The notes: generated by a model not told the origin, from the letters alone. Positions 8,677 to 17,328 are shown, counted from the stretch's first letter. The stretch: DNA of 64,000 nucleotides from Dethiobacter sp. (GCA_018335875.1 JAGXRN010000054.1:1-64000); one strand, 5' to 3'. Numbers and translations are program-made.

Positions 8677-8911
8677 GCTCCACTACTTCTTTTTTTACGG
8701 CTGTAGAATTACATTTTGGACACTTTGAGAAATCAGTTGTTTTTTTAGTCGGTATCAGTAGTGCAGGAACACAGCCAGTACAACACATCATACTTTTACC
8801 TGCATTGGATAGTGCATCTCCTGTATTCTTTAGCGCATCCTGTTTTCCTACAAACCATTCATTACCACAGGCTTTACAAGTAAATTTTGTTTCTTTTATC
8901 TTCTTGCCCAA
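8663..8911 (-). CDS. small double zinc-ribbon protein
   Basis: An 82-aa protein with one Cys pair near the N-terminus (CKACG, residues about 13-16), a CCTGC cluster in the middle and a second pair near the C-terminus (CPKCN). This is a zinc-ribbon layout split by an insert of about 50 residues. The insert is Ala/Gly-rich and may be weakly membrane-seeking. It overlaps yidD by 14 bases, suggesting coupled translation. I do not know a function; zinc ribbons of this size usually bind nucleic acids or partner proteins. Confidence 0.65.
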   Translation of the reverse strand: MGKKIKETKFTCKACGNEWFVGKQDALKNTGDALSNAGKSMMCCTGCVPALLIPTKKTTDFSKCPKCNSTAVKKEVVEHDVD

Positions 8912-9269
8912 AGTTAATTCCCATCCTTATTTTAAGTATGTTCCCTAGTATCCACACTGGAAAATTATACCCATATATTAGTATTTTATCCAGACTAGGC
9001 TGTAAATAATTAACACAAATACTGAACTGAAGAAAGCCGCACACATTTGCTTTATATCGTGCTTAACAGACAGGCTAATACTTAAACCACCAAGAAGCTC
9101 CTTTTGCCTCGCTTCAGAGGCAACTGGAGCTTTTTACTTGTAATCATCAATGTTGCAGTAAGAGCCATTAAAATAGTAAATATCATAACGGTTGAAAGTA
9201 TAAACAGGCATGTAAAAACAAATGCTACTATGTAAAGAATTATTTCCCGTTTAAGGCAATGGTGAATCA
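8912..9269. other. divergent intergenic region with repeat copy B
   Basis: About 358 bases between the zinc-ribbon gene (minus) and the cytochrome gene (plus). The only structure I can support is the second copy of the direct repeat at 9063-9132. A 62-codon reverse frame at 9082-9270 is read through that repeat and lacks a ribosome binding site, so I do not call it. Confidence 0.5.
9063..9132. repeat. direct repeat copy B containing a hairpin
   Basis: Second copy of the 8323-8391 repeat, in the same orientation. Here the hairpin (AAGCTCC at 9095-9101 paired with GGAGCTT at 9126-9132) is followed by a T-run, so it has the form of a rho-independent terminator on the plus strand. No gene ends just upstream of it, so it is more likely an inserted or duplicated block. 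Confidence 0.6.
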
Positions 9270-9755
9270 ATGAAAATGTATTATAAAATCATTATAATAA
9301 GCCTTGCATCTCTAGCTGCCCTGTACACAGCTTTTACGGGTTTATACTACATTACTTATTCGCCTCAATCATACTGTGCTTCCTGCCATTTTATAGAGCC
9401 GTATGTTCAGTCCTGGGATGAGTCACCCCACCAGTCAGTAAACTGTGTGCACTGTCATGAATTCAGGGGCTTCCTGGGTAAAATTGATTCAAAGGCCAGA
9501 GGAATAAACCATGTTTATCAGACAGTAACAAACCAATATACAGTACCTGGGGGAGCAAGAGTGTTTGAGCAAAATTGTATCGGGTGTCACCTTGGCGATT
9601 ACAGGCAGTTTCCGGATGCAACAAGACTAAGTAATGAAGCAGCTAATCACTATGCTTTGATAAAGGAAGGCCGGTCTTGTTTGGAGTGCCATATGGAAGT
9701 AGGACACACAACCAACATTCTGCTAACGCCTGAATTTGAGAAGAAATGGGAATAA
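9270..9755 (+). CDS. NapC/NirT-like membrane-anchored tetrahaem cytochrome c
   Basis: A 161-aa c-type cytochrome. An N-terminal membrane anchor (about residues 6-30) precedes four CXXCH haem sites: CASCH at 36-40, CVHCH at 59-63, CIGCH at 103-107 and CLECH at 137-141. The first two haems are preceded by SPQSY and by DESPHQSVN, as in the NapC/NrfH family. These proteins take electrons from the quinol pool to a periplasmic (here extracytoplasmic) reductase. No reductase is encoded next to it; the following gene is an unknown membrane protein. An orphan quinol dehydrogenase in an accessory element is unusual. Family call strong, partner unknown. Confidence 0.88.
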   Translation: MKMYYKIIIISLASLAALYTAFTGLYYITYSPQSYCASCHFIEPYVQSWDESPHQSVNCVHCHEFRGFLGKIDSKARGINHVYQTVTNQYTVPGGARVFEQNCIGCHLGDYRQFPDATRLSNEAANHYALIKEGRSCLECHMEVGHTTNILLTPEFEKKWE

Positions 9756-9811
9756 CAATAGCCTGATGCTTTCAAACAAGCATACCTAAAGAGGAAGGTA
9801 AAACTCATAAA

Positions 9812-10267
9812 ATGGATATGAAAGATAGAATCACAAGAGGGTTTATTGCAGGTATTATTAGCGGAATAGTACCATTTGCCCTTAACTTCGGAAGCTATTA
9901 CATAAATTTTACAACTGCGCGCTGGTCAGAATTTATGGGAGTTCTTCTGTTTGGCAGCCCACCTGCCACAATTGGGAAAGTAATATTTGCTGTAATTGCA
10001 GTATTTATATTCCTGGGATTTTTAGGGACTATTTTTGCGCTTACAGTTCCCTTAGTATCAAGCAGGAGTTATTTGTTAAAGGGCTTTATGTATGGAACGG
10101 CTATATGGTTCATATCTTTTTCGGCCACAACTTTTTTTCAAATAGCTGAACTTCAAGCTCCTCCGTTAAAAACGGCTGTAACCAACTTTATTAGTGCTTC
10201 ACTTTGGGGAATAATGTTAGGCTTAACCCTAAACTGGGTTGACGATAGATTAAAGCAGGAAGTATAA
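9812..10267 (+). CDS. hypothetical four-helix membrane protein
   Basis: A 151-aa integral membrane protein with four predicted helices: about residues 12-30, 50-80, 88-110 and 120-140. Small polar residues (Gly, Ser) line the helices and there is no recognisable metal or haem motif. A GAGGAAGG lies somewhat far ahead of the ATG. It follows the tetrahaem cytochrome by 56 bases on the same strand, so a joint role is possible. I do not recognise the family with confidence; it recalls the YqhR-type membrane proteins of Bacilli but the match is loose. Confidence 0.55.
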   Translation: MDMKDRITRGFIAGIISGIVPFALNFGSYYINFTTARWSEFMGVLLFGSPPATIGKVIFAVIAVFIFLGFLGTIFALTVPLVSSRSYLLKGFMYGTAIWFISFSATTFFQIAELQAPPLKTAVTNFISASLWGIMLGLTLNWVDDRLKQEV

Positions 10268-10359
10268 AAGCTATAACTACCATGTTTCTGTTCTTGAATA
10301 TTAATAGCACTTTTAAAGTACAATATTAAAAAATCCGGTTTCAATTAAAGGAGCAAATA

Positions 10360-11340
10360 ATGACACCAACTTCAATTTTCAAAAGGGCCAGAGGTGGAAG
10401 AGAACAAATTGATATCCAGGAAGCATACAATATTTGGAACCTTTTAAAAGCCAGATATCTTAGTGCCCAAACGGTTCAGCTTTTTAGTAACTTTGTCCAC
10501 GACAGGGATTTATCGATTGTACTTAACACACTGTTAACTCATTTCAAGCAACAAATAGATATATTGGAAAAAGAGGGTAGAAAGTTTAAAATTACCCTGC
10601 CGACCAGGCCTCCACTAGATATAAAGTTCTCGACCAGTATTAATGATATTACAGATGAGTATATTTATCATAAGATTATTGCTGATATGATGGCTCAGCT
10701 TTTCTCTCTCACCCATGCATTACGCTCTACAACTACAAATGACACCTTAAGGGTGCATGTTATTAACGATTTAACAGGTCATATAAAAGACTTTGAAATG
10801 TTATACAAGTACGGGAAGATGAAAGGCTGGGAAGAGCCTCCACCTGCTTATAAAACTGCCACACCGGTTATGCGTGAACAGCTTTCGACAGCCGAGGCCT
10901 TTCATATTTGGGACCATATTGCCCAAAGATATGACCAACTGGAACTAACCGCTTTTTTCCATGGCTTTGCACATGACCTCGATTTTAGGGCAATATTACT
11001 GGCTGGACAAACTATCCTTAATAAACAAGTTAGTATGCTCGAACAGTATGCACTTAACTTTGAGGTAACACTTCCCAAAAGACCTGCGGCATCGGTAAAA
11101 TCTCCCATCGACCCAGAAACAATGACTGATAAAATGATGTTTAGCTATATTTTTAATGGTATTATCGGTTCGGTAGATTTACATATAAAAGCAATTATAG
11201 AGACTATTAAAAATGACGCTCTGCGGCAGATATGGTTAAACCTGTTTAAAGAGGAATTACAGATGTATGATAAATATGTCAAGTATGGAAAAATGAAAGG
11301 ATGGACAAAAGTAGTGCCAATTTACGGAGAACCGGTTTAA
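10360..11340 (+). CDS. DUF3231-like two-repeat helical (ferritin-like) protein, copy 1
   Basis: A 326-aa soluble helical protein built from two related halves (about residues 15-165 and 175-325). Each half begins with an EA(Y/F)xIW segment, contains an (F/L)xHDxDF stretch and an LPxRPP turn, and ends with a Y-K-Y-G-K-M-K-G-W signature. This matches my memory of the DUF3231/coat-F-type ferritin-like proteins of spore formers, which also come as tandem domains. AAAGGAG precedes the ATG. The next gene is a full-length paralogue with the same two-half plan. A sporulation-related role is suggested by the family, not shown. Confidence 0.7.
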   Translation: MTPTSIFKRARGGREQIDIQEAYNIWNLLKARYLSAQTVQLFSNFVHDRDLSIVLNTLLTHFKQQIDILEKEGRKFKITLPTRPPLDIKFSTSINDITDEYIYHKIIADMMAQLFSLTHALRSTTTNDTLRVHVINDLTGHIKDFEMLYKYGKMKGWEEPPPAYKTATPVMREQLSTAEAFHIWDHIAQRYDQLELTAFFHGFAHDLDFRAILLAGQTILNKQVSMLEQYALNFEVTLPKRPAASVKSPIDPETMTDKMMFSYIFNGIIGSVDLHIKAIIETIKNDALRQIWLNLFKEELQMYDKYVKYGKMKGWTKVVPIYGEPV

Positions 11341-11402
11341 TAATTATCTAACTGGATGACTCCTATTCCCATCAATGTTAAAAAGAAAAGCAGGTGAACA
11401 GC

Positions 11403-12380
11403 TTGGGCATTTCCATTTTTAAACAATCAAGAGGACTAAAACAGGAGATAGACATCAAGGAAGCCTTTAATCTCTGGAACATGTTGAGAGCCAGGTATCA
11501 CAGCACGGATACCATTCGGTTATTAAAAGACATGACCCATGACCGTGACTTTACTATGCTTTTGACAAATCTCGTGAATGAGTGGGACAAGCATATACAG
11601 CAATATGAAGATGCGGCAAAAGCTTTACAGCTTAAAGTCCCGAAAAGACCCCCCTATGACTATAGAACCAGTGCTAAAATAAATCAGGTTACAGACGACT
11701 TTATCTTTAAGAGAATTTATAACGATATAGTGGCACAAATGTACCCCCTCATTACAGCATATCGGACGTCTACAACTAATGATATGCTCAGGAAAATCAT
11801 CCGCAACGATTTGGAGAAACACCTTGAGAATTTTGAAATGGTTTATAAATATGGAAAGCTTAAAGGGTGGATGGATGAACCTCCCGCCTACAAGACTTCT
11901 AAATCTAAGTTAACTGAAGCATTGACGACAGGTGAGGCATTTCATATTCTCGACCATATTGCCCAGAGATACCATCAACTTCAGCTTACACAGTTTTTCC
12001 TCAGCTTTGCTCATGATAAAGAATTTCGGCTTATCTTGAGTCAGGGAATTAAAAGGCTTGAAACTGAGGCAAAAACGCTGCAGGAGTTATGCCTTAAATA
12101 TGAAATACTGTTGCCCAGTCGCCCTCCTGTTTCAACTCCTGTTACCATCGAGCCTGAGTCGGCAGAAGACAGCTTCATGTATGAAGTTATTTTGAGTGGC
12201 ATGCAAAGTGCCATTGATTTGCATGTCCGTGCTGTGATTGAGTGTATAAGAAATGATGGTCTCCGTAGTGTGTTTTATGACCTTTTTGCCACCGAGCTAA
12301 AGATGCATGAAAGCACTTTAAAATATGGTAAAGCTAAGGGATGGATAATAACAATTCCCATCTATTCAGAGCCGGTATAA
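11403..12380 (+). CDS. DUF3231-like two-repeat helical (ferritin-like) protein, copy 2
   Basis: A roughly 325-aa paralogue of the preceding gene with the same two-half structure and the same repeated Y-K-Y-G-K-x-K-G-W ending in each half. I place the start at a TTG at 11403 because AGGTG lies six bases before it and because this gives the same short N-terminus as copy 1. A GTG three codons upstream overlaps that ribosome binding site. The two paralogues are 60 bases apart and probably form one transcript ending at the hairpin at 12427-12456. Between them they hold four copies of one domain. Confidence 0.7.
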   Translation: MGISIFKQSRGLKQEIDIKEAFNLWNMLRARYHSTDTIRLLKDMTHDRDFTMLLTNLVNEWDKHIQQYEDAAKALQLKVPKRPPYDYRTSAKINQVTDDFIFKRIYNDIVAQMYPLITAYRTSTTNDMLRKIIRNDLEKHLENFEMVYKYGKLKGWMDEPPAYKTSKSKLTEALTTGEAFHILDHIAQRYHQLQLTQFFLSFAHDKEFRLILSQGIKRLETEAKTLQELCLKYEILLPSRPPVSTPVTIEPESAEDSFMYEVILSGMQSAIDLHVRAVIECIRNDGLRSVFYDLFATELKMHESTLKYGKAKGWIITIPIYSEPV

Positions 12381-12426
12381 ACCCAAAACGAGGGAAAAGC
12401 TTCATTTTACGTGGAAGCCAAAATAA

Positions 12427-12456
12427 TAATGGACTGCTGGTAGCAGCAGTCCATTA
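12427..12456. terminator. perfect 13-bp hairpin after the DUF3231-like pair
   Basis: TAATGGACTGCTG (12427-12439), a four-base loop GTAG, and the exact complement (12444-12456). It lies 46 bases after the second DUF3231-like stop codon. No clean T-run follows on the plus strand, so it may terminate convergent transcripts or protect an mRNA end. Confidence 0.55.
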
Positions 12457-12475
12457 GATATGTTAATGCTTACAA

Positions 12476-12709
12476 TCAAACTAACTGTTCATCTTTTTCA
12501 ATTTTTTCTATTGTTGCACCCTGTTTTTGTATTTTTTCAACCTCTGCTTTCATTTCTAGTTCCGTCATTTTTCCAAAACTCCCCATCCGCGAACCTCTTG
12601 GCATAACATAAAAAATCCGGTAATTGTACCTTTCCACTTTTTACCGTCCACCCTTCCGGTAAAATAATCTGCTCATAGTAATAGTGAGGTACAATATGTT
12701 GTTAGACAT
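12476..12709 (-). pseudogene. frameshifted remnant of a small hypothetical gene
   Basis: Read on the minus strand, three consecutive frames each continue one another. An ATG at 12709 with AGAAGGA upstream opens MSNNI. A second frame then reads VPHYYYEQIILPEGW and continues to FADGEFWK. A third frame continues MTELEMKAEVEKIQKQGAT and ends EKDEQLV at 12476. The middle frame has no start of its own and the last frame has no ribosome binding site. This is what a gene of about 75 codons with two indels looks like. The protein is not one I recognise. A 42-codon frame at 12476-12604 could still be translated. Confidence 0.45.
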
Positions 12710-13051
12710 TATTTTGAATTTTCCTTCTATAAGTAATAACTTTTTCTGGGTTTTTTTCGCTTACCAACCTAAAATAGCCCCCAGTACCAGATAAAATGAG
12801 AACCACCTAAAAGACAGAGCGTTCTTCTGCCTGCGACACTTAAGCCAATGCAGCCGCTTTCTCTGCCTACTCAATAGGTTTTTTTTGTATTATTGCCTAC
12901 TTATCCTATCTGAATACCGGTATTGTTCGGAGGATGTGCGGAGAAAATGCGGAGCATGTTGTCAGGCTTGCCAAACGGGGAAGTTGATGATGAATTTAAA
13001 AGCTTAATTTCAAGCTCCGATATTTTACCCATGTTTTTTAACCTCTTGTTT
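12710..13051. other. gene-poor stretch in the element
   Basis: About 340 bases between the decayed gene and the ArpU/RinA-like gene. A 63-codon forward frame at 12923-13114 overlaps the end of the real minus-strand gene and has no good start. I see no RNA gene or strong hairpin here. Confidence 0.4.
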
Positions 13052-13396
13052 TTAAATTCCCAACCGGTGAGCAAAAACCATCAAAATCTCTTTTTCCAAC
13101 CGGTAAAGTGTTGACTGGCTCATACTAAGCTGGTTCTCTATCTCAAACTGGGAGTTTCCTTTAAAGTATTTAAGTTCCACAAGCCGCCGCCGCTCTGTCT
13201 GTAGGACGGCCAGCACGTCCTCCACTGCCTGCACGTAAAAGTTAACCTTTGCCCATTGTTCCTGTAGCCTTATCAGCCGGAAGGCGGCTTTTGCTGTCGG
13301 GTCAGTTAATGCTGTTTGACTGGACACGCGATTTTCCCAAGTTGCGGCAGGGAAGGACTGTGCCAACTCTTGCCGCTGAACTTCAAGCTGTGCCAA
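13052..13396 (-). CDS. ArpU/RinA-like phage transcriptional regulator (sigma region 4-like HTH)
   Basis: A protein of at least 114 aa. The C-terminal half (about residues 55-110) has ERRRLVELKYFKGNSQFEIE followed by a recognition helix, the sigma-70 region-4-like HTH seen in the ArpU and RinA families that control late genes of Gram-positive phages. The start is uncertain. TTG at 13396 has little upstream, while the frame stays open to an ATT at 13481-13483 that sits six bases after a strong GAGGGGGTG. That extension would give about 143 aa, closer to the family's size. It lies downstream of the dnaB-type helicase on the same strand. Confidence 0.65.
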   Translation of the reverse strand: MAQLEVQRQELAQSFPAATWENRVSSQTALTDPTAKAAFRLIRLQEQWAKVNFYVQAVEDVLAVLQTERRRLVELKYFKGNSQFEIENQLSMSQSTLYRLEKEILMVFAHRLGI

Positions 13397-13511
13397 CTCT
13401 TTTTTAAATAAGGGATATCGCCGCAGTACAGCCTGAATAAAACGCTTTTCGTGGAGTGTAAGGTCAGTGCCACCTACGCAAATAGGCTCACCCCCTCAAA
13501 AGTTTTTAAGG

Positions 13512-14807
13512 CTATTGGTATTTGAATTTACTCATATTTTTGAATTTTGGCTCACTACTTGAAAATGTTAATACGCATCTCCCAGGGGAACCGTCACGGT
13601 TTTTTTCTATGATGACATCCGCTTCACCAGGACGTTTTGACGTGTAATATTCATCCCGATAGATGAACATAATTACATCGGCATCTTGTTCAATGTTACC
13701 ACTCCCACGCAAATCAGCCATTAAAGGCATAGGAGGCTTTCGATATTCTACCTGTCTGTTTAGCTGGCATAAAAGCACTACAGGCACGTTCAACTCCTTC
13801 CCCATTACCTGAAGTGAGTTTACAATACTCCCCAGGTGTTCATCCCCTGTCATGCCTTTCTGCCGCTTATCAGCTATCTTGCCAAGGTAATCAATGATGA
13901 CAAGGCCAAGGCCATTATCATACTTTTCGCGGTAACACCGGCTTCTGATGTCCTTTGTTGTCACACTTTTGTCAACCACCCTTATCCTCCGCTTAGTAAG
14001 TTCACCAATTCCGGAGATAGCTTTAATTTGTTCTTCTTCCGTTAATGTCCGTGCCTTGTAATGATTGCCGTTTATTTCTGATATGGAGCATATCAGCCTG
14101 TCCGTAATCCGCTCCTTAGTCATCTCCATCGTGAAGTATAGGGTATTTACGTCTTTACTTACATTCAGCGCAATATCACAGGCTAACTGAGTTTTTCCCA
14201 TTCCAGGCCGTCCAGCGATTATAATTAACTGTCCGTCAGCCATGAAATTAATAATTTTGTCAATGTCAATAAAGCCGGTTTTTATGCCATTTGTTTTTTT
14301 ATTTTCGTAATAGTCGTTATACCGTTGTTTTGCAAGGTTGCTTATTTCATGAACTTCCACATGTGGTAATACATTGGCCGCTTCTTTTAATTTTTTATCA
14401 ATTTCTAAAAAAGCTTCAGCAACGGAATACTCACTTTCATTAAGTGCAATTTGCGCTCCCTCAAAACAAGCCTTGTATTGCCTGCGTCTCGCCGACTTAC
14501 TTTTTACTATTTTCGCGTAGTTATCCACAAGTGATGGAGTTGCCAATTCAGCAAGTTTTGTAATTTCTGCTATACCAGCGAATCCAGGCTGTTTTTCCAG
14601 CATATAGGAATTCAAGGCTACTATATCCGCGGGGCTTCCTGCTTCATAAAATTCCAGAATTCCTTGAAATAAAAGCCGGTTTTGGCTAACATAAAAGTCA
14701 GATGGCGCTATTTCTGATAAAACCAATGGAATGTTTTGGTTGTCCAAAATTAACGACCCTAATAACGCCCGTTCAGATTCAATATCGTGCGGCAACTTAT
14801 GCATCAT
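13512..14807 (-). CDS. dnaB: replicative DNA helicase, DnaB type
   Basis: A 431-aa DnaB-family hexameric helicase. The N-terminal DnaB domain (residues 1-110, beginning LPHDIESERALLGSLI) is followed by the RecA-like ATPase domain: Walker A GRPGMGKTQ near residue 200, Walker B LVIIDYLG, the sensor LCQLNRQVE and an arginine-finger region. It is somewhat shorter than chromosomal DnaB proteins of about 440-470 aa. GGAGGAG precedes the ATG, and the gene overlaps the upstream replication protein by 11 bases. Together with that initiator-like gene it forms a phage/ICE replication module, so it is probably the element's own helicase and not the host copy. Confidence 0.9.
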   Translation of the reverse strand: MMHKLPHDIESERALLGSLILDNQNIPLVLSEIAPSDFYVSQNRLLFQGILEFYEAGSPADIVALNSYMLEKQPGFAGIAEITKLAELATPSLVDNYAKIVKSKSARRRQYKACFEGAQIALNESEYSVAEAFLEIDKKLKEAANVLPHVEVHEISNLAKQRYNDYYENKKTNGIKTGFIDIDKIINFMADGQLIIIAGRPGMGKTQLACDIALNVSKDVNTLYFTMEMTKERITDRLICSISEINGNHYKARTLTEEEQIKAISGIGELTKRRIRVVDKSVTTKDIRSRCYREKYDNGLGLVIIDYLGKIADKRQKGMTGDEHLGSIVNSLQVMGKELNVPVVLLCQLNRQVEYRKPPMPLMADLRGSGNIEQDADVIMFIYRDEYYTSKRPGEADVIIEKNRDGSPGRCVLTFSSSEPKFKNMSKFKYQ

Positions 14808-15555
14808 ATTGCTCCTCCATCAATGCGCGCACATTGGGAGACATATTAACGCTTTCCCAGCCAGAGATTATTGGCTTCTCTTTTTCATCCTTGGAAGGCT
14901 TTTTATCTGTATAATTTTCATCTAAGTAATCAACATAACCAGAATTAAGAAAGGTGCTACCATGTTGGATAAACTGTTCTTCCTTGCCGGTAGTTTCTTT
15001 TTTGTATCTCTCTATACAAGCTTCAATTTTTTGTACACCAATTTTATGTAGCTTCTTTTTTTGTGCTTCGGAAATTTTACCCTTACCTTTTTTCTTTGGG
15101 TACAAAGACCATAGATACTCAAACGTGACCATATGAGGGTTAAGGGAATCAGTATGAGGGTTAAGGGAATCAGACGGGCAGCTTCCATGCTCGTCCTGTT
15201 TTTGCACCGTGTTAATACAGTGCATATCTGGTGCTGGTATGATACTAGCCTGTTCTTTTATGTGAGGGTGCTGGTGCCGTAGAAAATTTTTAATTTGTAT
15301 ATACCGTTCGCCATTAACCTCATAACGGATAATAAACTGCTCCTGATTATTAGCAAGGCTGTTAAGAAGGGTGTCAATGTCGCAGTTATCATAAGGCAAA
15401 ACATCCGCTTTAATGCGTTTTGGACGGTCTTCAAGCCTCCCCTCCCTATCCGCCAATGTCCATAAACCAGCAAACAATATTCTGGCTAACGGGTCTAATT
15501 CGGCAAGGTGTTCATTTTTGAAGAACCCTGGTTTTATGTTGCGTGACCGAGCCAC
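14797..15555 (-). CDS. phage replication initiator-like protein (replisome organiser type)
   Basis: About 252 aa. The N-terminus ARSRNIKPGFFKNE followed by LAELDPLARILFAGLW and EDRPKRIKADVLPYDN is the signature of a widespread phage replication protein with a winged-helix N-terminal domain. The middle (about residues 125-145) is a linker with two copies of SLNPH. The C-terminal helical part (about 150-225) probably contacts the helicase. The GTG at 15555 has GAGGTG six bases before it; the frame is open upstream, but that part belongs to the overlapping zinc-finger gene. It is translated just before DnaB, which overlaps its last codons. Confidence 0.75.
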   Translation of the reverse strand: MARSRNIKPGFFKNEHLAELDPLARILFAGLWTLADREGRLEDRPKRIKADVLPYDNCDIDTLLNSLANNQEQFIIRYEVNGERYIQIKNFLRHQHPHIKEQASIIPAPDMHCINTVQKQDEHGSCPSDSLNPHTDSLNPHMVTFEYLWSLYPKKKGKGKISEAQKKKLHKIGVQKIEACIERYKKETTGKEEQFIQHGSTFLNSGYVDYLDENYTDKKPSKDEKEKPIISGWESVNMSPNVRALMEEQYDA

Positions 15556-15850
15556 CCTCATCACCTCGCATATCATCACATATAACTGTCTCCCAATGAT
15601 ACCGGCCCATAATTTTGATAATTTTTTCAGCGAAACGACACACTGTTTCATAAGAAAGTCCTGTCTCTGCGCAGAATTCATGAGCGGCTAAAAAAACAGC
15701 ATTCTCGGCGCGTTGCTTAGGAGTTTTGAGTTGAATACCTTGAAAAGCATTATAACACCTGCGGCATACATTTATTTTCCTCGATGAAGGATTTTCTCTC
15801 CTGAATACAAGCTCTGCTGGATTAAGGCATATTTCACACTCGAATATCAT
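15512..15850 (-). CDS. small Cys-rich (zinc-finger-like) hypothetical protein
   Basis: A 112-aa protein with an N-terminal CEIC (residues about 5-8) and a CRRC (about 29-32), a four-Cys zinc-binding arrangement, followed by a helical region (40-90). GGGGGTG lies ahead of the ATG. It overlaps the start of the replication initiator gene by about 44 bases in another frame, implying translational coupling. Small zinc-finger proteins of unknown role are common directly upstream of phage replication genes. No specific function can be given. Confidence 0.55.
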   Translation of the reverse strand: MIFECEICLNPAELVFRRENPSSRKINVCRRCYNAFQGIQLKTPKQRAENAVFLAAHEFCAETGLSYETVCRFAEKIIKIMGRYHWETVICDDMRGDEGGSVTQHKTRVLQK

Positions 15851-15928
15851 CTCAAAACACCCCCTATTTAGCTAGTGTACACATGGTTACTTTAGAGTCC
15901 GGCCTTCAAAAAAGGGCCGTTTTTTTAA

Positions 15929-16126
15929 TTATCTTTGAAAATTTTCATCTAATCCTGCCAAATAGCTAACAGGAATCCGGATAGCGGAACCGAAACGGCT
16001 TGCTGGGATGGCCCCACTTTTAATGAGTTTGTACGTCAAAGAGCGTGAATTGCCGGTAATCCTATTAAATTCTGGTACAGTCAAAAACATTTTCTCTCGC
16101 AGTAATTTTTTTACCTCAATATCCAT
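15929..16126 (-). CDS. excisionase-family HTH protein
   Basis: A 65-aa DNA-binding protein: FLTVPEFNRITGNSRSLTYK, then a short second helix, then GSAIRIPVSYLAGL. This is the winged HTH of the excisionase/MerR-like family that binds DNA and directs a tyrosine integrase towards excision. It lies 1.3 kb from the integrase, first in the leftward replication module, so it is the more likely Xis of this element. GGGAG precedes the ATG. The gap to the rightward gene at 16426 is about 300 bases and AT-rich, and presumably holds divergent promoters. Confidence 0.75.
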   Translation of the reverse strand: MDIEVKKLLREKMFLTVPEFNRITGNSRSLTYKLIKSGAIPASRFGSAIRIPVSYLAGLDENFQR

Positions 16127-16425
16127 AAATTACATCTCCCTCTCTCTTGATTTTTTGTGCGTTTAAGTATATTATAAATCCACAGAGTAGAATTTTCAAT
16201 ACTATAACAAAGCAAGATATAGTATCGAAATATTGTCATAGCGGTAATTTTAAAGTTTCATGGTCTATTTATAATAACAAAAAATTTCCATAGTAATAAA
16301 ATTTAAGATTTTCTCATTTCTTTTGTTTACTTTTAAACACTTTTGTCTACTTTTAAAACATTCTCCTAAGCTTAAAAATTTCCAAAAAAAATTTCTTGAA
16401 ATTATAAAATTTGGAGGCGATATTA

Positions 16426-17328
16426 TTGTATTTTTCCTGGTCAGTTCCCAAAAAAGGCTACACCTGGGTGAAAATCCACCCTGATGCAACAGAAAAAAGC
16501 GAAGGCCTTTTCCTTGTAGAAAAATACGGAGAGCCAAAAAGAAGGATTTATTCACCACTTGAAGATGAACCTGAATTGTTTTCCAGATTTGCCAAGCTTG
16601 AACCCACGTCAACAAAAGCAATTCTGAAGTTTGCCAACAAATATGGAAATTTAACTAAAGGCAACCTAATTGTACCTGACAGTCATAATAAAATAGAAAA
16701 ACCAATTAATATTGAACCTTTTAAGCTGTGGTGCAATGAAATATCTGAGTTTGCCCTTACTTATCGAATCTGGCGATGCCTTGAAGAACAAAGGTTTGAA
16801 GATTTAGGCCTCTATATACGTTGGGATAAAATTGACGGAACGGATGTATTCTATGTAATTTCACCCTTCAGTAACTCTCGTTACTTAACTGCAAATAATC
16901 CCCAAAGTGAGGCTATATTCAATACCTTTACCCAAAATGACCTTATCGCTCCAGCTAAATTCTTTTTGCAAACGATATTATCTCGAAAGCTAAAAGGCGG
17001 CATTTCATTAATGCCTCTTGAAGACAGCTCCTGGAACCTGTACCCGTACATTATGCCGGATAACTTACTTCGTGCTCTTTGGCTTCAGATGTATTTGGCT
17101 GTGACAGGAGAAAAAACATTTATTCAGTGCGAGTGGTGCGGCTATTTGCTGGAGGTGACAGAAAAGACCCGCATCACTAGAAAATATCATGATAATTGCC
17201 GTATGGCCATGTGGCGACAAAAAAAGAACGTAGTAAACTTATCAGAACAAGGCAAGACCATTGATGAAATCGCCGCCGAAACCAAATTACCACGTGAAAA
17301 AGTAGCTGAGTGGCTGGAGGAAAATTAA
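16426..17328 (+). CDS. hypothetical protein with zinc-ribbon and C-terminal HTH
   Basis: About 300 aa. I recognise no catalytic domain in residues 1-225. Residues about 233-260 contain CEWCG and a C-R-M-A-M-W-R segment preceded by a conserved YHDNC, a zinc-ribbon similar to those in CGNR-type proteins. The last 35 residues (LSEQGKTIDEIAAETKLPRE and on) form a helix-turn-helix. I start at TTG 16426, eight bases after GGAGGCG; the frame open further upstream begins inside that ribosome binding site. It lies directly upstream of the integrase on the same strand. A role as an element-encoded regulator is plausible but inferred. Confidence 0.6.
   Translation: MYFSWSVPKKGYTWVKIHPDATEKSEGLFLVEKYGEPKRRIYSPLEDEPELFSRFAKLEPTSTKAILKFANKYGNLTKGNLIVPDSHNKIEKPINIEPFKLWCNEISEFALTYRIWRCLEEQRFEDLGLYIRWDKIDGTDVFYVISPFSNSRYLTANNPQSEAIFNTFTQNDLIAPAKFFLQTILSRKLKGGISLMPLEDSSWNLYPYIMPDNLLRALWLQMYLAVTGEKTFIQCEWCGYLLEVTEKTRITRKYHDNCRMAMWRQKKNVVNLSEQGKTIDEIAAETKLPREKVAEWLEEN

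Noticed and set aside
9082-9270. Reverse 62-codon frame between the zinc-ribbon gene and the cytochrome
   Set aside because: It overlaps the duplicated hairpin repeat and has no ribosome binding site.
12604-12923. Possible CRISPR-like or repeat array in the element
   Set aside because: No regularly spaced repeats are present; the apparent similarity comes from the frameshifted gene and AT-rich sequence.
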